This document shows, one piece after another, positions 1 to 7,510 of a stretch of 64,000 nt of DNA. The stretch covers positions 186,001 through 250,000 of the forward strand of contig NZ_JRJE01000009.1 of assembly GCF_000763295.1 (NCBI RefSeq), given 5' to 3'. A program made the position numbers and the translations under genes. This stretch comes from Thalassospira australica (GTDB taxonomy: Bacteria; Pseudomonadota; Alphaproteobacteria; Rhodospirillales; Thalassospiraceae). A model generated the notes under the pieces. That model was not told where the DNA came from, did no database searches, and worked only from the letters and a program-made list of their open reading frames with translations. Every line of letters begins with the position of its first letter. Position 1 is the stretch's first letter.

Positions 1-778
1 CAAGAAACTCGATGCGTGCCACCGGGATACCAGCCTGAATTGTCAGGATCACAGTATCGACCGCGGCATCAACCGACGGGAAGACACAGACCGCAGCAGA
101 CATCGCTTCGGGGATGCCATAAAGCTTCAACCCGATTTCCGTAATCACGCCAAGTGTGCCTTCAGACCCGACAAACAGGCGGGTCAGATCATAACCTGCC
201 GAAGATTTACGTGCCCGATTGGCGGTTTTGATGATTTTACCGTCCGGAGTCACGACCGTCAGGCTCAGGACATTTTCACGCATGGTACCATAACGCACCG
301 CATTCGTGCCTGATGCACGGGTTGCGGTCATGCCACCGATGGAGGCATTGGCACCGGGATCAATCGGGAAAAACAAACCGGTATCGCGCAGATGCTCATT
401 GAGCTGTTCACGGGTCACACCGGCCTGAACGCGACAATCAAGGTCCTCGTTATTGACTTCAAGGATCTGGTTCATCTGCGATACATCGATGCAGATACCA
501 CCGCGCAGAGCAGCAACGTGCCCTTCAAGCGAAGACCCCGTGCCAAAAGGCACGATTGGCACATCATGGGCGGCACACAGCTTGACCACCTCGGCCACTT
601 CCTCGGTCGAGTTTGCAAATACGACCGCATCGGGCGGCGATGCTTCATGCCAGCTTTCATCCTTGCCATGCTGTTCAAGCACGGATGCTGCCGTTGAAAG
701 ACGATCGCCAAGCATCTCCCTCAAGGCGTTGATCAAACTTTCCGGGGTTTCGATACGTTCATACTCACGAACTGACAT
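1..778 (-). CDS. FAD-linked oxidase, D-lactate dehydrogenase/GlcD-like (partial, 3' end outside window)
   Basis: The first 259 residues of a flavoprotein are encoded on the minus strand; the rest lies beyond the left edge. The start ATG is at 778. The FAD_binding_4 (PCMH-type) fold is visible: [11 protein letters not shown] at about residues 77-87, [11 protein letters not shown] at 140-150 and [14 protein letters not shown] at 201-214. These are the FAD pyrophosphate and isoalloxazine contacts of the GlcD / D-lactate dehydrogenase (LDHD) family. The enzyme probably oxidises a 2-hydroxy acid such as D-lactate or glycolate and passes electrons to cytochrome c or quinone. The missing C-terminal substrate domain would decide the substrate. 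Confidence 0.87.
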   Translation of the reverse strand, partial: MSVREYERIETPESLINALREMLGDRLSTAASVLEQHGKDESWHEASPPDAVVFANSTEEVAEVVKLCAAHDVPIVPFGTGSSLEGHVAALRGGICIDVSQMNQILEVNNEDLDCRVQAGVTREQLNEHLRDTGLFFPIDPGANASIGGMTATRASGTNAVRYGTMRENVLSLTVVTPDGKIIKTANRARKSSAGYDLTRLFVGSEGTLGVITEIGLKLYGIPEAMSAAVCVFPSVDAAVDTVILTIQAGIPVARIEFL

Positions 779-946
779 GATTTTACTCTTTCGGCCTGTG
801 TGGTCCTGGTGGCGTTTGTCCGACTGCGATTTGGCTTTGGGGCGCTGGCAACGGACAGAAATTTGGCAGACACCCTACGCCGTGATGCCCACAATTGGTA
901 TTACCTTTTGCCCCAATTCGGCAAAAAATTATCATTGCCCGCATTG

Positions 947-989
947 GCTGAGGATAGCACGCCCTATCTGAAACGGCTCTATCCTCAGC
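947..989 (-). terminator. Inverted repeat downstream of AIM24 gene, possible terminator
   Basis: A perfect 11-bp inverted repeat, GCTGAGGATAG / CTATCCTCAGC, lies 16 nt past the stop of the AIM24-family gene with a 21-nt loop. A T-rich stretch follows on the minus strand, but only about 15 nt after the stem. It may be a weak terminator or a 3'-end processing element. Confidence 0.4.
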
Positions 990-1004
990 ATTCCTGGGGT
1001 GTGA

Positions 1005-1712
1005 TCAGCCCTTGTTGCGATCTTGTGGCAGGGCAGCGGCAATGCGATCCGCAAGGCGCGAGAACGGCAAGCTTTGCAGCCAGACGGTGCCCGGCCCTTC
1101 CAGGGTCGTGACAAACAATCCTTCGCCGCCAAACAGTGCATTGGTAAATCCGCCGACAAATTTGATCGAATAGTCAATCGATGGCGTCATCGCCACCAAC
1201 CCGCCGGTATCAACACGTAGTGTCTCGCCGGCTTGCAAATCCTTGCGAATGATCGTGCCCCCCGCATGCATGAAGGCCATGCCATCACCACTAAGGCGCT
1301 GCAGGATAAACCCTTCGCCGCCAAACAGACCGGCACCGATTTTTTTGGAAAAGGCGATGTCGATATCAATGCCCGATGCCGCACACAGGAACGCATCCTT
1401 CTGACAAATGATTTCGCCGCCATGTTCGGCAAGGTTCAATGGCACAACCTTGCCCGGATAGGGGGCAGCAAAGCCGACATGCGCCTTGCCCGACCCTTCA
1501 TGCACAAAGGTTGTGATAAAGAAACCCTCGCCGGTCAGCATGCGTTTGAAACCGGAAAACAAGCCGCCCCCGGTTCCGGTTTGCATGGCGATCCCCTCGC
1601 CCATATACATCATGGCTCCGGCTTCGGCCCGAACCCCCTCGCCCGGGTCCAGCTCGACTTCAACCAACTGCATTTCTTCGCCGTGAATGGTATAATCGAT
1701 CACGTCAGCCAT
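1005..1712 (-). CDS. AIM24 / TIGR00266 family protein
   Basis: The 235-residue protein has the typical opening of the family, with EAGAMMYMGEGI near residue 31 and repeated glycine-rich beta segments such as GLFGGEGFILQRLSGDG and LFGGEGLFVTTLEGPG. The family forms a beta-barrel-like fold resembling a tryptophan RNA-binding attenuator protein. Its biochemical role in bacteria is unknown; the yeast homologue Aim24 is mitochondrial. The start is supported by GGAG about 9 nt upstream of the ATG at 1712. It looks like a stand-alone gene, with no clear functional link to its neighbours. Confidence 0.88.
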   Translation of the reverse strand: MADVIDYTIHGEEMQLVEVELDPGEGVRAEAGAMMYMGEGIAMQTGTGGGLFSGFKRMLTGEGFFITTFVHEGSGKAHVGFAAPYPGKVVPLNLAEHGGEIICQKDAFLCAASGIDIDIAFSKKIGAGLFGGEGFILQRLSGDGMAFMHAGGTIIRKDLQAGETLRVDTGGLVAMTPSIDYSIKFVGGFTNALFGGEGLFVTTLEGPGTVWLQSLPFSRLADRIAAALPQDRNKG

Positions 1713-1922
1713 ATGGGCGTCTCCTGTGTTCAGGTTTGATTTTTATGCTGCCTGAGTTTGAAACCTTCGTCCCCTAACAGCAAGCAAAAGGGCAAAAACG
1801 ACGTTTCTTATTGTGAAGTGCTTAATCTTCTGACGCCACAATCAGTTAACACGCAGATGGCCATTTGGAGCTTTGTCTTGTCGAAGCACAGAATTTTGGG
1901 TGTAAATGATTGTTCCAAATGG

Positions 1923-1953
1923 TTGTTCTCGGACCACTTGGCACAAATATAAT
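1923..1953 (+). promoter_or_regulatory. Predicted sigma70-type promoter for the diguanylate cyclase
   Basis: A perfect TATAAT is at 1948-1953. A TTGTTC hexamer at 1923-1928 gives a 19-bp spacer, slightly long. The +1 would fall near 1960, about 60 nt before the ATG at 2023. The 310-bp gap from 1713 to 2022 holds nothing else that I can support. Confidence 0.45.
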
Positions 1954-2022
1954 CAAATGGGTCGGGTATAAGCCCGGTAACTGACTTGGTAATTTGATCG
2001 GTAAGCAAAGAAGGTGATCGGG

Positions 2023-3024
2023 ATGGTCAAGCTAAAGACATTGGACTGGATCACCCAGGATGAAAGCATGGCTGCCTCGCTTGAAAAGTGGCAGCGTGTT
2101 GTTGACATCATGACCAATCTTTTGGGCGCAACAGCAGGATATATCATTGAATATAATGAAAAACATGGTTATCGCGCTGCACTGACCAGTCAAAACCCGG
2201 AAAATCCCAATCCCTGTGTCTCAGACAAACCCGAACCACTCGACAGCAATATTTACTGCCGTCGGGTTATCCAATCCAAGCTCGCGCTTTATGAACCTGA
2301 TGCCGCAGGCAAACCGGAATGGGCCGACAACCCCGAACTGACCGAAGATGGTTACGTTTCCTATTTGGGTATTCCACTTCTTTGGCCAAACGGGACAGTG
2401 TTTGGCACACTTTGCGCATTCGATAAAAAACCAACCGGCTATGATCAGTCGCTTCAGGAGTTGATGGGGGTCTTTCGCGACCTGATCGAGGCGGATCTAC
2501 GCCTGCATGAACAGTACAAAATCATGCACAACCTTTCGATGACCGATCCGCTGACCGGCATGAACAACCGCGCCGGGTTTGAGATGCTGGCCCAGCAAAA
2601 AATCCGCATCGCCAAACGTTACAAGCACAATATCGGCATCATCTTTATCGACCTTGATGACATGAAACACTGGAATGATGATTTCGGTCATGCTGCGGGG
2701 GATGCGGCACTACGCGCCGTGGGGGAGGCCATCCAGCAAAGCATTCGTGAAGTCGATATTTGCGGGCGTGTTGGCGGGGATGAGTTTGCTGTTCTTGGGT
2801 ATGTACGCAATCGCGGCGACCTGACCACAATTGTCGCCCGTGTCCGCAACGCCCTGACCCATGCCAAATTAAACGTACCGACATCAAAAACACCGATCCA
2901 CGAAACCCCGGAAATCAGTTCGGGGGCGTCGGTGTTTTTTGATCCAATAGATAGAAGTCTCGAAGACATGATCGCGGTCGCCGATCTTGAAATGTATCGC
3001 GACAAAAAAAAGCGCCGCAAATAG
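2023..3024 (+). CDS. GAF-GGDEF diguanylate cyclase
   Basis: The protein makes the second messenger cyclic di-GMP from two GTP. Residues about 20-155 resemble a GAF sensor domain (YLGIPLLWPNGTVFGTLCAFD). The GGDEF domain covers about 168-333, with an intact GGDEF signature at about 251-255. An RxxD inhibitory site (REVD) sits exactly five residues before it, so product feedback inhibition is likely. There is no transmembrane segment, so it should be cytosolic. I chose ATG 2023 over the in-frame GTG at 2014 because AAGAAGG at 2008-2014 is an ideal ribosome binding site for it. The GAF ligand cannot be read from the sequence. Confidence 0.93.
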   Translation: MVKLKTLDWITQDESMAASLEKWQRVVDIMTNLLGATAGYIIEYNEKHGYRAALTSQNPENPNPCVSDKPEPLDSNIYCRRVIQSKLALYEPDAAGKPEWADNPELTEDGYVSYLGIPLLWPNGTVFGTLCAFDKKPTGYDQSLQELMGVFRDLIEADLRLHEQYKIMHNLSMTDPLTGMNNRAGFEMLAQQKIRIAKRYKHNIGIIFIDLDDMKHWNDDFGHAAGDAALRAVGEAIQQSIREVDICGRVGGDEFAVLGYVRNRGDLTTIVARVRNALTHAKLNVPTSKTPIHETPEISSGASVFFDPIDRSLEDMIAVADLEMYRDKKKRRK

Positions 3025-3151
3025 CACCCTGCCGGGCCTTGATAGCCGGGTTTCTTCACCAAAAAATCATGGAAGCATCGAACTTCCGGTGACGGTTATT
3101 AACGACCTGGTATCACTTTTCAGACAGTATGCGCCAAGGGTTGGGACCCAG

Positions 3152-3655
3152 ATGAACAACGACCAGAGCAAACAAAAAATGCAGATCCGCAAAGGCACTG
3201 CCGACGACATTATCCATATTCGCGCCCTGACAGAGCGCGCGACAAACTCGACCTATCTTTCAAACGAAACCGATGATGTAGTCCGTGACTTTGTCGATGA
3301 TTTGGTGGAAACCTCTACAAGCACTTTCACCAACGCAATCAAAGCACAGGATCAGTCGGTCTATGTCGCAACGCGTGATGACGAACTGCTTGGCTATGTC
3401 ATTGCCATTCATGATGCCCCGGAAATCCGCTGGATCGTGGTTGATCCGGCGGCACACGGCACCGGTGCTGGCAAGGCGCTTATGATCGCGGCCCTTGACG
3501 CCCTTGCCGATCAGGGTGTGCGCAGCAATGTTCGCCTGACGGTTGCGGCCCATAATGAACGGGCCAAGGCGTTTTATCGCAAGTTCGGCTTCATGGTAAC
3601 CGGCCCGGTTTCCGACCGCAGTGTCCCGACCGTGGAAATGCAGCGCGCTGCTTGA
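3152..3655 (+). CDS. GNAT family N-acetyltransferase
   Basis: This is a 167-residue single-domain acetyl-CoA-dependent acetyltransferase. The acetyl-CoA loop is GTGAGKAL (in VVDPAAHGTGAGKALM), followed by the C-terminal signature AHNERAKAFYRKFGF, which is typical of GNAT proteins. An upstream in-frame ATG at 2987 would overlap the cyclase gene, so I prefer ATG 3152. The substrate is unknown. It lies 224 bp upstream of a YjhX-family gene. In E. coli yjhX is paired with yjhQ, also a GNAT, so the two may be linked, although gene order and spacing differ. Confidence 0.85.
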   Translation: MNNDQSKQKMQIRKGTADDIIHIRALTERATNSTYLSNETDDVVRDFVDDLVETSTSTFTNAIKAQDQSVYVATRDDELLGYVIAIHDAPEIRWIVVDPAAHGTGAGKALMIAALDALADQGVRSNVRLTVAAHNERAKAFYRKFGFMVTGPVSDRSVPTVEMQRAA

Positions 3656-3708
3656 CGAACAACCAGCCAATTGGCATTTTAGCAGCGAACCTTATTCGGA
3701 GTTTTTAT

Positions 3709-3877
3709 GTCAGAGTCCCGGCACAGCCGCTGATCGCGGTTTGACAGCCTGACCTTTCCAGACCGCTGATCAGCAGATCGGATCGCATGCCATAGCAAAA
3801 TATTGGCATGCGTGACCGGTACTGTTGTGCCCGTCCCGATCGGAAACCATTCCTGTTACTGGTTTTCGGACTCTGAC
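3709..3877. repeat. Palindrome-rich spacer bounded by GTCAGAGTCC inverted repeats
   Basis: The block is bounded by perfect 10-bp inverted repeats, GTCAGAGTCC at 3709-3718 and GGACTCTGAC at 3868-3877. Inside are CCGC/GCGG (3727-3739), the palindrome GCTGATCAGC (3765-3774), and a hairpin CGCATGCCA / TGGCATGCG (3784-3792 and 3804-3812) whose stem extends imperfectly outward. It ends 2 bp before the TTG start of the yjhX-like gene. It could be a small palindromic (MITE- or REP-like) insertion or a structured 5' leader. Confidence 0.55.
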
Positions 3878-3879
3878 CA

Positions 3880-4137
3880 TTGAATATATCGAAAAATGAA
3901 CAGCGTGTGCTGCATGCACTCGCACAAGGCGGCCTGATCAAAGTGATCAAGGACGACAAAAACCGCATCCTCGAAGCAGATTGCATCACGCGTGACGGCT
4001 GGTTCCTGACCGCCTGTACGCTTGATGTCTTCAAGAAACTGCGTAAACGCCGCCTGATCCGATCACGCGGCGGCCAACCATACCGCATCACCCGTGAAGG
4101 CCTGCTTTCGGTGTGCGCGGAATTATCCCAACGCTGA
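3880..4137 (+). CDS. yjhX: YjhX family toxin-like protein
   Basis: This 85-residue protein has the same length as E. coli YjhX and the family pattern along its whole length: NISKNEQRVLHALAQGG, then CTLDVFKKLRKRRLI, then GQPYRITREGL. It resembles a small winged-helix fold, and E. coli YjhX has been described as a toxin paired with the GNAT protein YjhQ. There is no ATG in frame and a TGA lies two codons upstream, so TTG at 3880 must be the start. The ribosome binding site is poor (GGA, 9 nt away), which fits low expression. A good terminator follows directly. Toxicity is inferred from the family only. Confidence 0.82.
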   Translation: MNISKNEQRVLHALAQGGLIKVIKDDKNRILEADCITRDGWFLTACTLDVFKKLRKRRLIRSRGGQPYRITREGLLSVCAELSQR

Positions 4138-4143
4138 TTATCA

Positions 4144-4174
4144 AACGTCTGGCCGAAATTCGGTCAGACGTTTT
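4144..4174 (+). terminator. Rho-independent terminator after yjhX-like gene
   Basis: A 13-bp stem, AACGTCTGGCCGA / TCGGTCAGACGTT with one G-U pair, has a 3-nt loop and is followed by TTTT. It begins 6 nt after the yjhX-like stop codon. Confidence 0.75.
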
Positions 4175-4257
4175 CGGTCGCCTTGTCCTAGTTGAAACCA
4201 TTGAGGGATTGATATAACATAAACTCAATCACCAATTGATTGTCGGAGTAAGGGAAA

Positions 4258-4854
4258 ATGGCACGGGTTAGCTATTTCGCAGGCACCGTTCCGGAAAAAA
4301 TAGATGACTACAACCGTTTCAACGGGTTTCTTGCAGCCCTGCTCTATAACGGAACCGGTGACCAACTGCGTGCTAACAGCATGGCATCGAAGCTTGACCA
4401 AAGCACGGATGATGCCCTTCAAATTTTGCTAACCGACATGTCCCCGACCAAGGTTTTTCCCGGCAAGCGCGGCTTGCTGGAAACCCACCGCCATCACTAT
4501 AACAGCATCCAGGCGAAACCGTTCGCTGCTGACAACCTGTTCGATATATCGCTACCAATGAACATGTATCTGGTCTTCTTTGACGGTTTTCGGAAACACG
4601 GATATCCCGACCCCAATCTTCGAACCTACGAGATTAATCCGGGCGATCTCGCTTCGAGCGTGTTCGATCCGGGGCTGAATGACGATGCCCGCAAAATGCT
4701 TGTTGACGTATCGGCAGCATGTAAAACGGTATGGCAAGACCCGGCTGACAAAGATCCCAAAAATCTGGAAGTTCATCGCTTGAAAATGATGAACGAATTG
4801 GCCCCTCATCTTGACCAGATCCCCTCGCTTACCGAAAATAACAATCCCCGCTGA
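4258..4854 (+). CDS. Hypothetical protein (198 aa)
   Basis: I do not recognise this protein. It is soluble, with no signal peptide or membrane segment, and has a mixed helical composition with many Asp, Asn and Pro residues towards the C-terminus (INPGDLASSVFDPGLNDDARK). The start ATG has a strong GGAGTAAGGG site just upstream, and codon use matches the neighbours, so it should be a real gene. It is monocistronic, between the yjhX-like terminator and a minus-strand gene remnant. The context gives no function. Confidence 0.7.
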   Translation: MARVSYFAGTVPEKIDDYNRFNGFLAALLYNGTGDQLRANSMASKLDQSTDDALQILLTDMSPTKVFPGKRGLLETHRHHYNSIQAKPFAADNLFDISLPMNMYLVFFDGFRKHGYPDPNLRTYEINPGDLASSVFDPGLNDDARKMLVDVSAACKTVWQDPADKDPKNLEVHRLKMMNELAPHLDQIPSLTENNNPR

Positions 4855-4875
4855 CCGCATGATGAACGGTTTAAC

Positions 4876-5097
4876 TTATGCCGTCTGCTGTTGCCCTGTC
4901 CGCCGATAGGGACCGAACGCGATTTCCTTGGGGTCGAAGGTTTGAGCAACAGTTGATTGCCAACGCGAATGCCAGTCATGCAGTTCGGGAATTTCCGTAT
5001 CAGCCAGCAGGAACCATTCGGACAGATAGGAATAAACTTCGTTGTCTTTCTGACGCACCGTGAAGTGATAGAGCATGACCTTGCGCGCAGAATTGTA
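4876..5097 (-). pseudogene. C-terminal remnant of FMN-dependent glutamate synthase-like gene
   Basis: About 74 codons read as a diverged copy of the last 80 residues of the full gene at 5507-7183. Shared blocks include YHF-VRQKDNE, DTEI-ELHDWHSRW, TF-PKEI-FGPY and the YPYLPEGFLL/YSYLSEWFLL segment. A five-codon gap separates VRQKDNE from that last segment. Similarity starts near ARKVM, just inside an in-frame TGA at 5098-5100, so the rest of the enzyme is missing. The only usable start is ATG 5076, which would give a 66-residue peptide without the FMN or iron-sulfur parts. It is most likely a duplication or replacement scar. Confidence 0.8.
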
Positions 5098-5138
5098 TCA
5101 ACACCAGCGACAAAGCCCGGCCAAATGCGTGGCTTTGA

Positions 5139-5492
5139 TTATTTATGCTCCAGAATATTGACCAACTTGCCAAACGGGTCGCGGACATAAAAACGCCGGA
5201 CACCCCATGGCTCATCTACCGGGCCGTACTCGATTTTCATACCTGCGGACTGCATACGCAGGAGCGTTTCTTCAACATCATCAACTTCGATCGAGATATC
5301 CGGCACGGCTGTGCCTGAACCGCCTTCGGTTGCAAAATTGACCTGTGTTGTCATTGGCTGGTCCGGTGATGCAAAAGTCCAGATCCAGCCATGGTCCATT
5401 ACGGTTTTAAGGCCAAGAATATCTGTATAGAACACCTCGGCTGCTGCGATGTCTTCGACAGCAAAGTTGGCGACGATACGCTTGACAGTCAT
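5139..5492 (-). CDS. VOC (glyoxalase/bleomycin resistance) family protein
   Basis: The 117 residues form a single vicinal oxygen chelate domain built of two beta-alpha-beta-beta-beta modules. The N-terminal module (VANFAVEDIAAAEVFYTDILGL) and the C-terminal end (GVRRFYVRDPFGKLVNILEH) are typical. Such proteins are metal-dependent isomerases or dioxygenases, or drug-binding proteins; the substrate is not evident. It starts 14 nt after the stop of the glutamate synthase-like gene, so the two are probably co-transcribed. It separates that gene from its duplicated C-terminal remnant. Confidence 0.88.
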   Translation of the reverse strand: MTVKRIVANFAVEDIAAAEVFYTDILGLKTVMDHGWIWTFASPDQPMTTQVNFATEGGSGTAVPDISIEVDDVEETLLRMQSAGMKIEYGPVDEPWGVRRFYVRDPFGKLVNILEHK

Positions 5493-5506
5493 TGGATACT
5501 CTTTCG

Positions 5507-7183
5507 CTACTGGGCTGCCTTCTCGCCCGCGATCGCCTTGGCCCGCTTATACGGCCCGAACGGGATTTCCTTGGGCGCGAATGTTTCGGGGGATGCGCGT
5601 TCCCAGCGCGAATGCCAGTCATGGAGTTCTTCGATCTCCGTATCACCTAAAAGAAAACCTTCGGGCAGATACGGATAGGCTTCGTTGCCATCAAGGAACT
5701 CGTTGTCTTTCTGACGCACCATGAAGTGATAAGGCATGAAATTGCGCGGATCGGTCAAACCGGCAGCCCCGGTAATCTCCGCCAGCGCATGCATGGTATT
5801 TTTATGGAAGCGTGCGACACGTTCGGATTTATCCCCCGGATCAAGGGCGCGCTGGCGAATTTTATCCTGCGTCGCAATGCCCACCGGGCAGCAGTTGGTA
5901 TGGCAGCTTTGGGCTTGAATACAACCCAGAGCAAACATGAAACCACGCGCAGCATTGACCCAGTCCGCGCCAAGAGCAAGTGTGCGGGCAATATCAAATG
6001 CGGAAACGATTTTACCTGCCGCACCGATTTTGATCTGATCACGCAGCCCCGCCCCGCGTAGCGCGTTGTGAACAAAGGTCAGACCTTCTTGCATCGGCAT
6101 GCCAACATGGTTGGCAAATTCAACCGGGGCCGCACCGGTTCCGCCTTCCTTGCCATCAACCACGATGAAATCTGGCGTAATGCCGGTTTTCAGCATCGCC
6201 TTGATGATCGACATAAATTCGCGTCGGTGGCCGATGCACAGCTTGAAGCCAACCGGCTTACCACCCGAAAGATCACGCAGTTTGCCAATGAATTCCATGA
6301 GGCCAATCGGGGTTGAAAAGGCGCTATGGGCGGATGGGGACACGCAATCCTGCCCCATTGGAATACCGCGCGCTTCGGCAATTTCTGCGGTGATTTTGGC
6401 CGCAGGCAGCATGCCGCCATGGCCCGGTTTTGCGCCCTGACTGAGTTTTACCTCGATCATTTTGACTTGTGGTTCGGACGCAGTTCTGGCGAATTTTTCC
6501 TCGCTAAACGTCCCGTCGTCGTTGCGCGCCCCGAAGTAACCCGATGCGACCTGATAAATCAGATCGCCACCACCTTCACGGTGATAACGTGAGATACTGC
6601 CTTCACCGGTATCATGGGCAAAGCCACCCTTTTTCGCCCCCTTGTTAAGCGCCAGAATGGCATTGCCCGAAAGCGCGCCAAAGCTCATGGCCGAGATATT
6701 ATAAAGGCTGCAGTCATAGGGCTGCTTGCAGTGCGGCCCGCCCACACGCACCCGAAAATTGGTATCGGTGATGTGTTTGGGTGCGACGGAATGGGTGATC
6801 CATGAGTAGCCCGATTTATAAACATCTTCGATCGTGCCAAACGGGCGTTTGTCTTCGACACCTTTGGCGCGCTGATAGACAAGGCCGCGCGCCTGACGGC
6901 TAAACGGGATTTCGTCCTGATCGCTTTCAAGCAGGTATTGGCGTATTTCCGGACGGAAGCTTTCAAGGATAAAGCGGATATGCGCACTGATAGGATAGTT
7001 GCGCAGGATGGAATGGCTTGATTGCCGCAAATCGCGCACCCCCACCAGCAAAAGCGCACCAAAAATGACAGCTGGTATCCAGAACCAGCTGCTAAGCGCC
7101 AAGGCACAGGCCACAGACGAGACAGCCAGCAAGGCAACACCGGCAATCACAAAATAGCGCTGGTTCAATATGAAGAATTTCAC
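5507..7183 (-). CDS. FMN-binding glutamate synthase family protein
   Basis: The 558-residue protein has two hydrophobic segments at about residues 8-50 and then a glutamate synthase central/FMN barrel domain: ISAMSFGALSGNAI, KPGHGGMLPAAKI, VVDGKEGGTGAAP and GADWVNAARGFMFALGCIQ. The cysteine cluster CIQAQSCHTNCC matches the 3Fe-4S site of GltB. It lacks the glutaminase domain, so it belongs to the stand-alone, membrane-anchored family often labelled GltS-like, whose physiological reaction is unsettled. The start GTG at 7183 has GGAAGAGAG just upstream. A truncated copy of its C-terminus lies beyond the neighbouring VOC gene. Confidence 0.9.
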   Translation of the reverse strand: MKFFILNQRYFVIAGVALLAVSSVACALALSSWFWIPAVIFGALLLVGVRDLRQSSHSILRNYPISAHIRFILESFRPEIRQYLLESDQDEIPFSRQARGLVYQRAKGVEDKRPFGTIEDVYKSGYSWITHSVAPKHITDTNFRVRVGGPHCKQPYDCSLYNISAMSFGALSGNAILALNKGAKKGGFAHDTGEGSISRYHREGGGDLIYQVASGYFGARNDDGTFSEEKFARTASEPQVKMIEVKLSQGAKPGHGGMLPAAKITAEIAEARGIPMGQDCVSPSAHSAFSTPIGLMEFIGKLRDLSGGKPVGFKLCIGHRREFMSIIKAMLKTGITPDFIVVDGKEGGTGAAPVEFANHVGMPMQEGLTFVHNALRGAGLRDQIKIGAAGKIVSAFDIARTLALGADWVNAARGFMFALGCIQAQSCHTNCCPVGIATQDKIRQRALDPGDKSERVARFHKNTMHALAEITGAAGLTDPRNFMPYHFMVRQKDNEFLDGNEAYPYLPEGFLLGDTEIEELHDWHSRWERASPETFAPKEIPFGPYKRAKAIAGEKAAQ

Positions 7184-7387
7184 GGTGCTCTCTTCCTGTC
7201 CTGTTCAGGCCAACCTGATCCCTGTCGAAATGCCGCCTGTGCGGGAAGGCCATTGGCATTTCGCATGTTTGCGTGGCGCAACACCACTGATCATCCCTGA
7301 TTTAACCACGGGCCTCAATGGCAATGTCGTTGATTTTAAATGAATCCCCCAACCATCTGCATGTAGGGACGATCCCGCCAACATCAA

Positions 7388-7421
7388 GAAAAGCCGCCCA
7401 ACAGGATATCTATTGGGCGGC
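7388..7421 (-). terminator. Rho-independent terminator of the TRAP-oxoprolinase transcript
   Basis: A perfect 9-bp GC-rich stem, GCCGCCCAA / TTGGGCGGC (7413-7421 and 7393-7401), is followed on the minus strand by TTTTCTT. It lies about 90 nt past the oxoprolinase stop codon. Confidence 0.8.
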
Positions 7422-7446
7422 GGAAGTTTAACAGGGAGGCATATGA

Positions 7447-7482
7447 CCGGAAACACCATGCAAAAGCAGGCGGTGTTTCCGG
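7447..7482 (-). repeat. 11-bp hairpin in the oxoprolinase 3' UTR
   Basis: A perfect inverted repeat, CCGGAAACACC / GGTGTTTCCGG, has a 14-nt loop and lies between the stop codon and the terminator at 7388. There is no T-run on the minus strand, so it is more likely a 3'-end stabilising stem than a terminator. Confidence 0.55.
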
Positions 7483-7510
7483 CCTTTTGGGTGGTCATGC
7501 TTTGGAAAGC

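Larger units (their letters stand above)
7184..7510. other. Intergenic region between oxoprolinase 3' end and glutamate synthase-like 5' end
   Basis: This 327-bp gap holds the 3' hairpins of the upstream oxoprolinase transcript and should also hold the promoter of the glutamate synthase-like gene. I could not assign that promoter with confidence. No supported ORF lies inside. Confidence 0.6.

Noticed and set aside
7205-7498. 97-codon minus-strand frame in the intergenic region
   Set aside because: It is interrupted in sense by two hairpins including a terminator, and its peptide is not protein-like.
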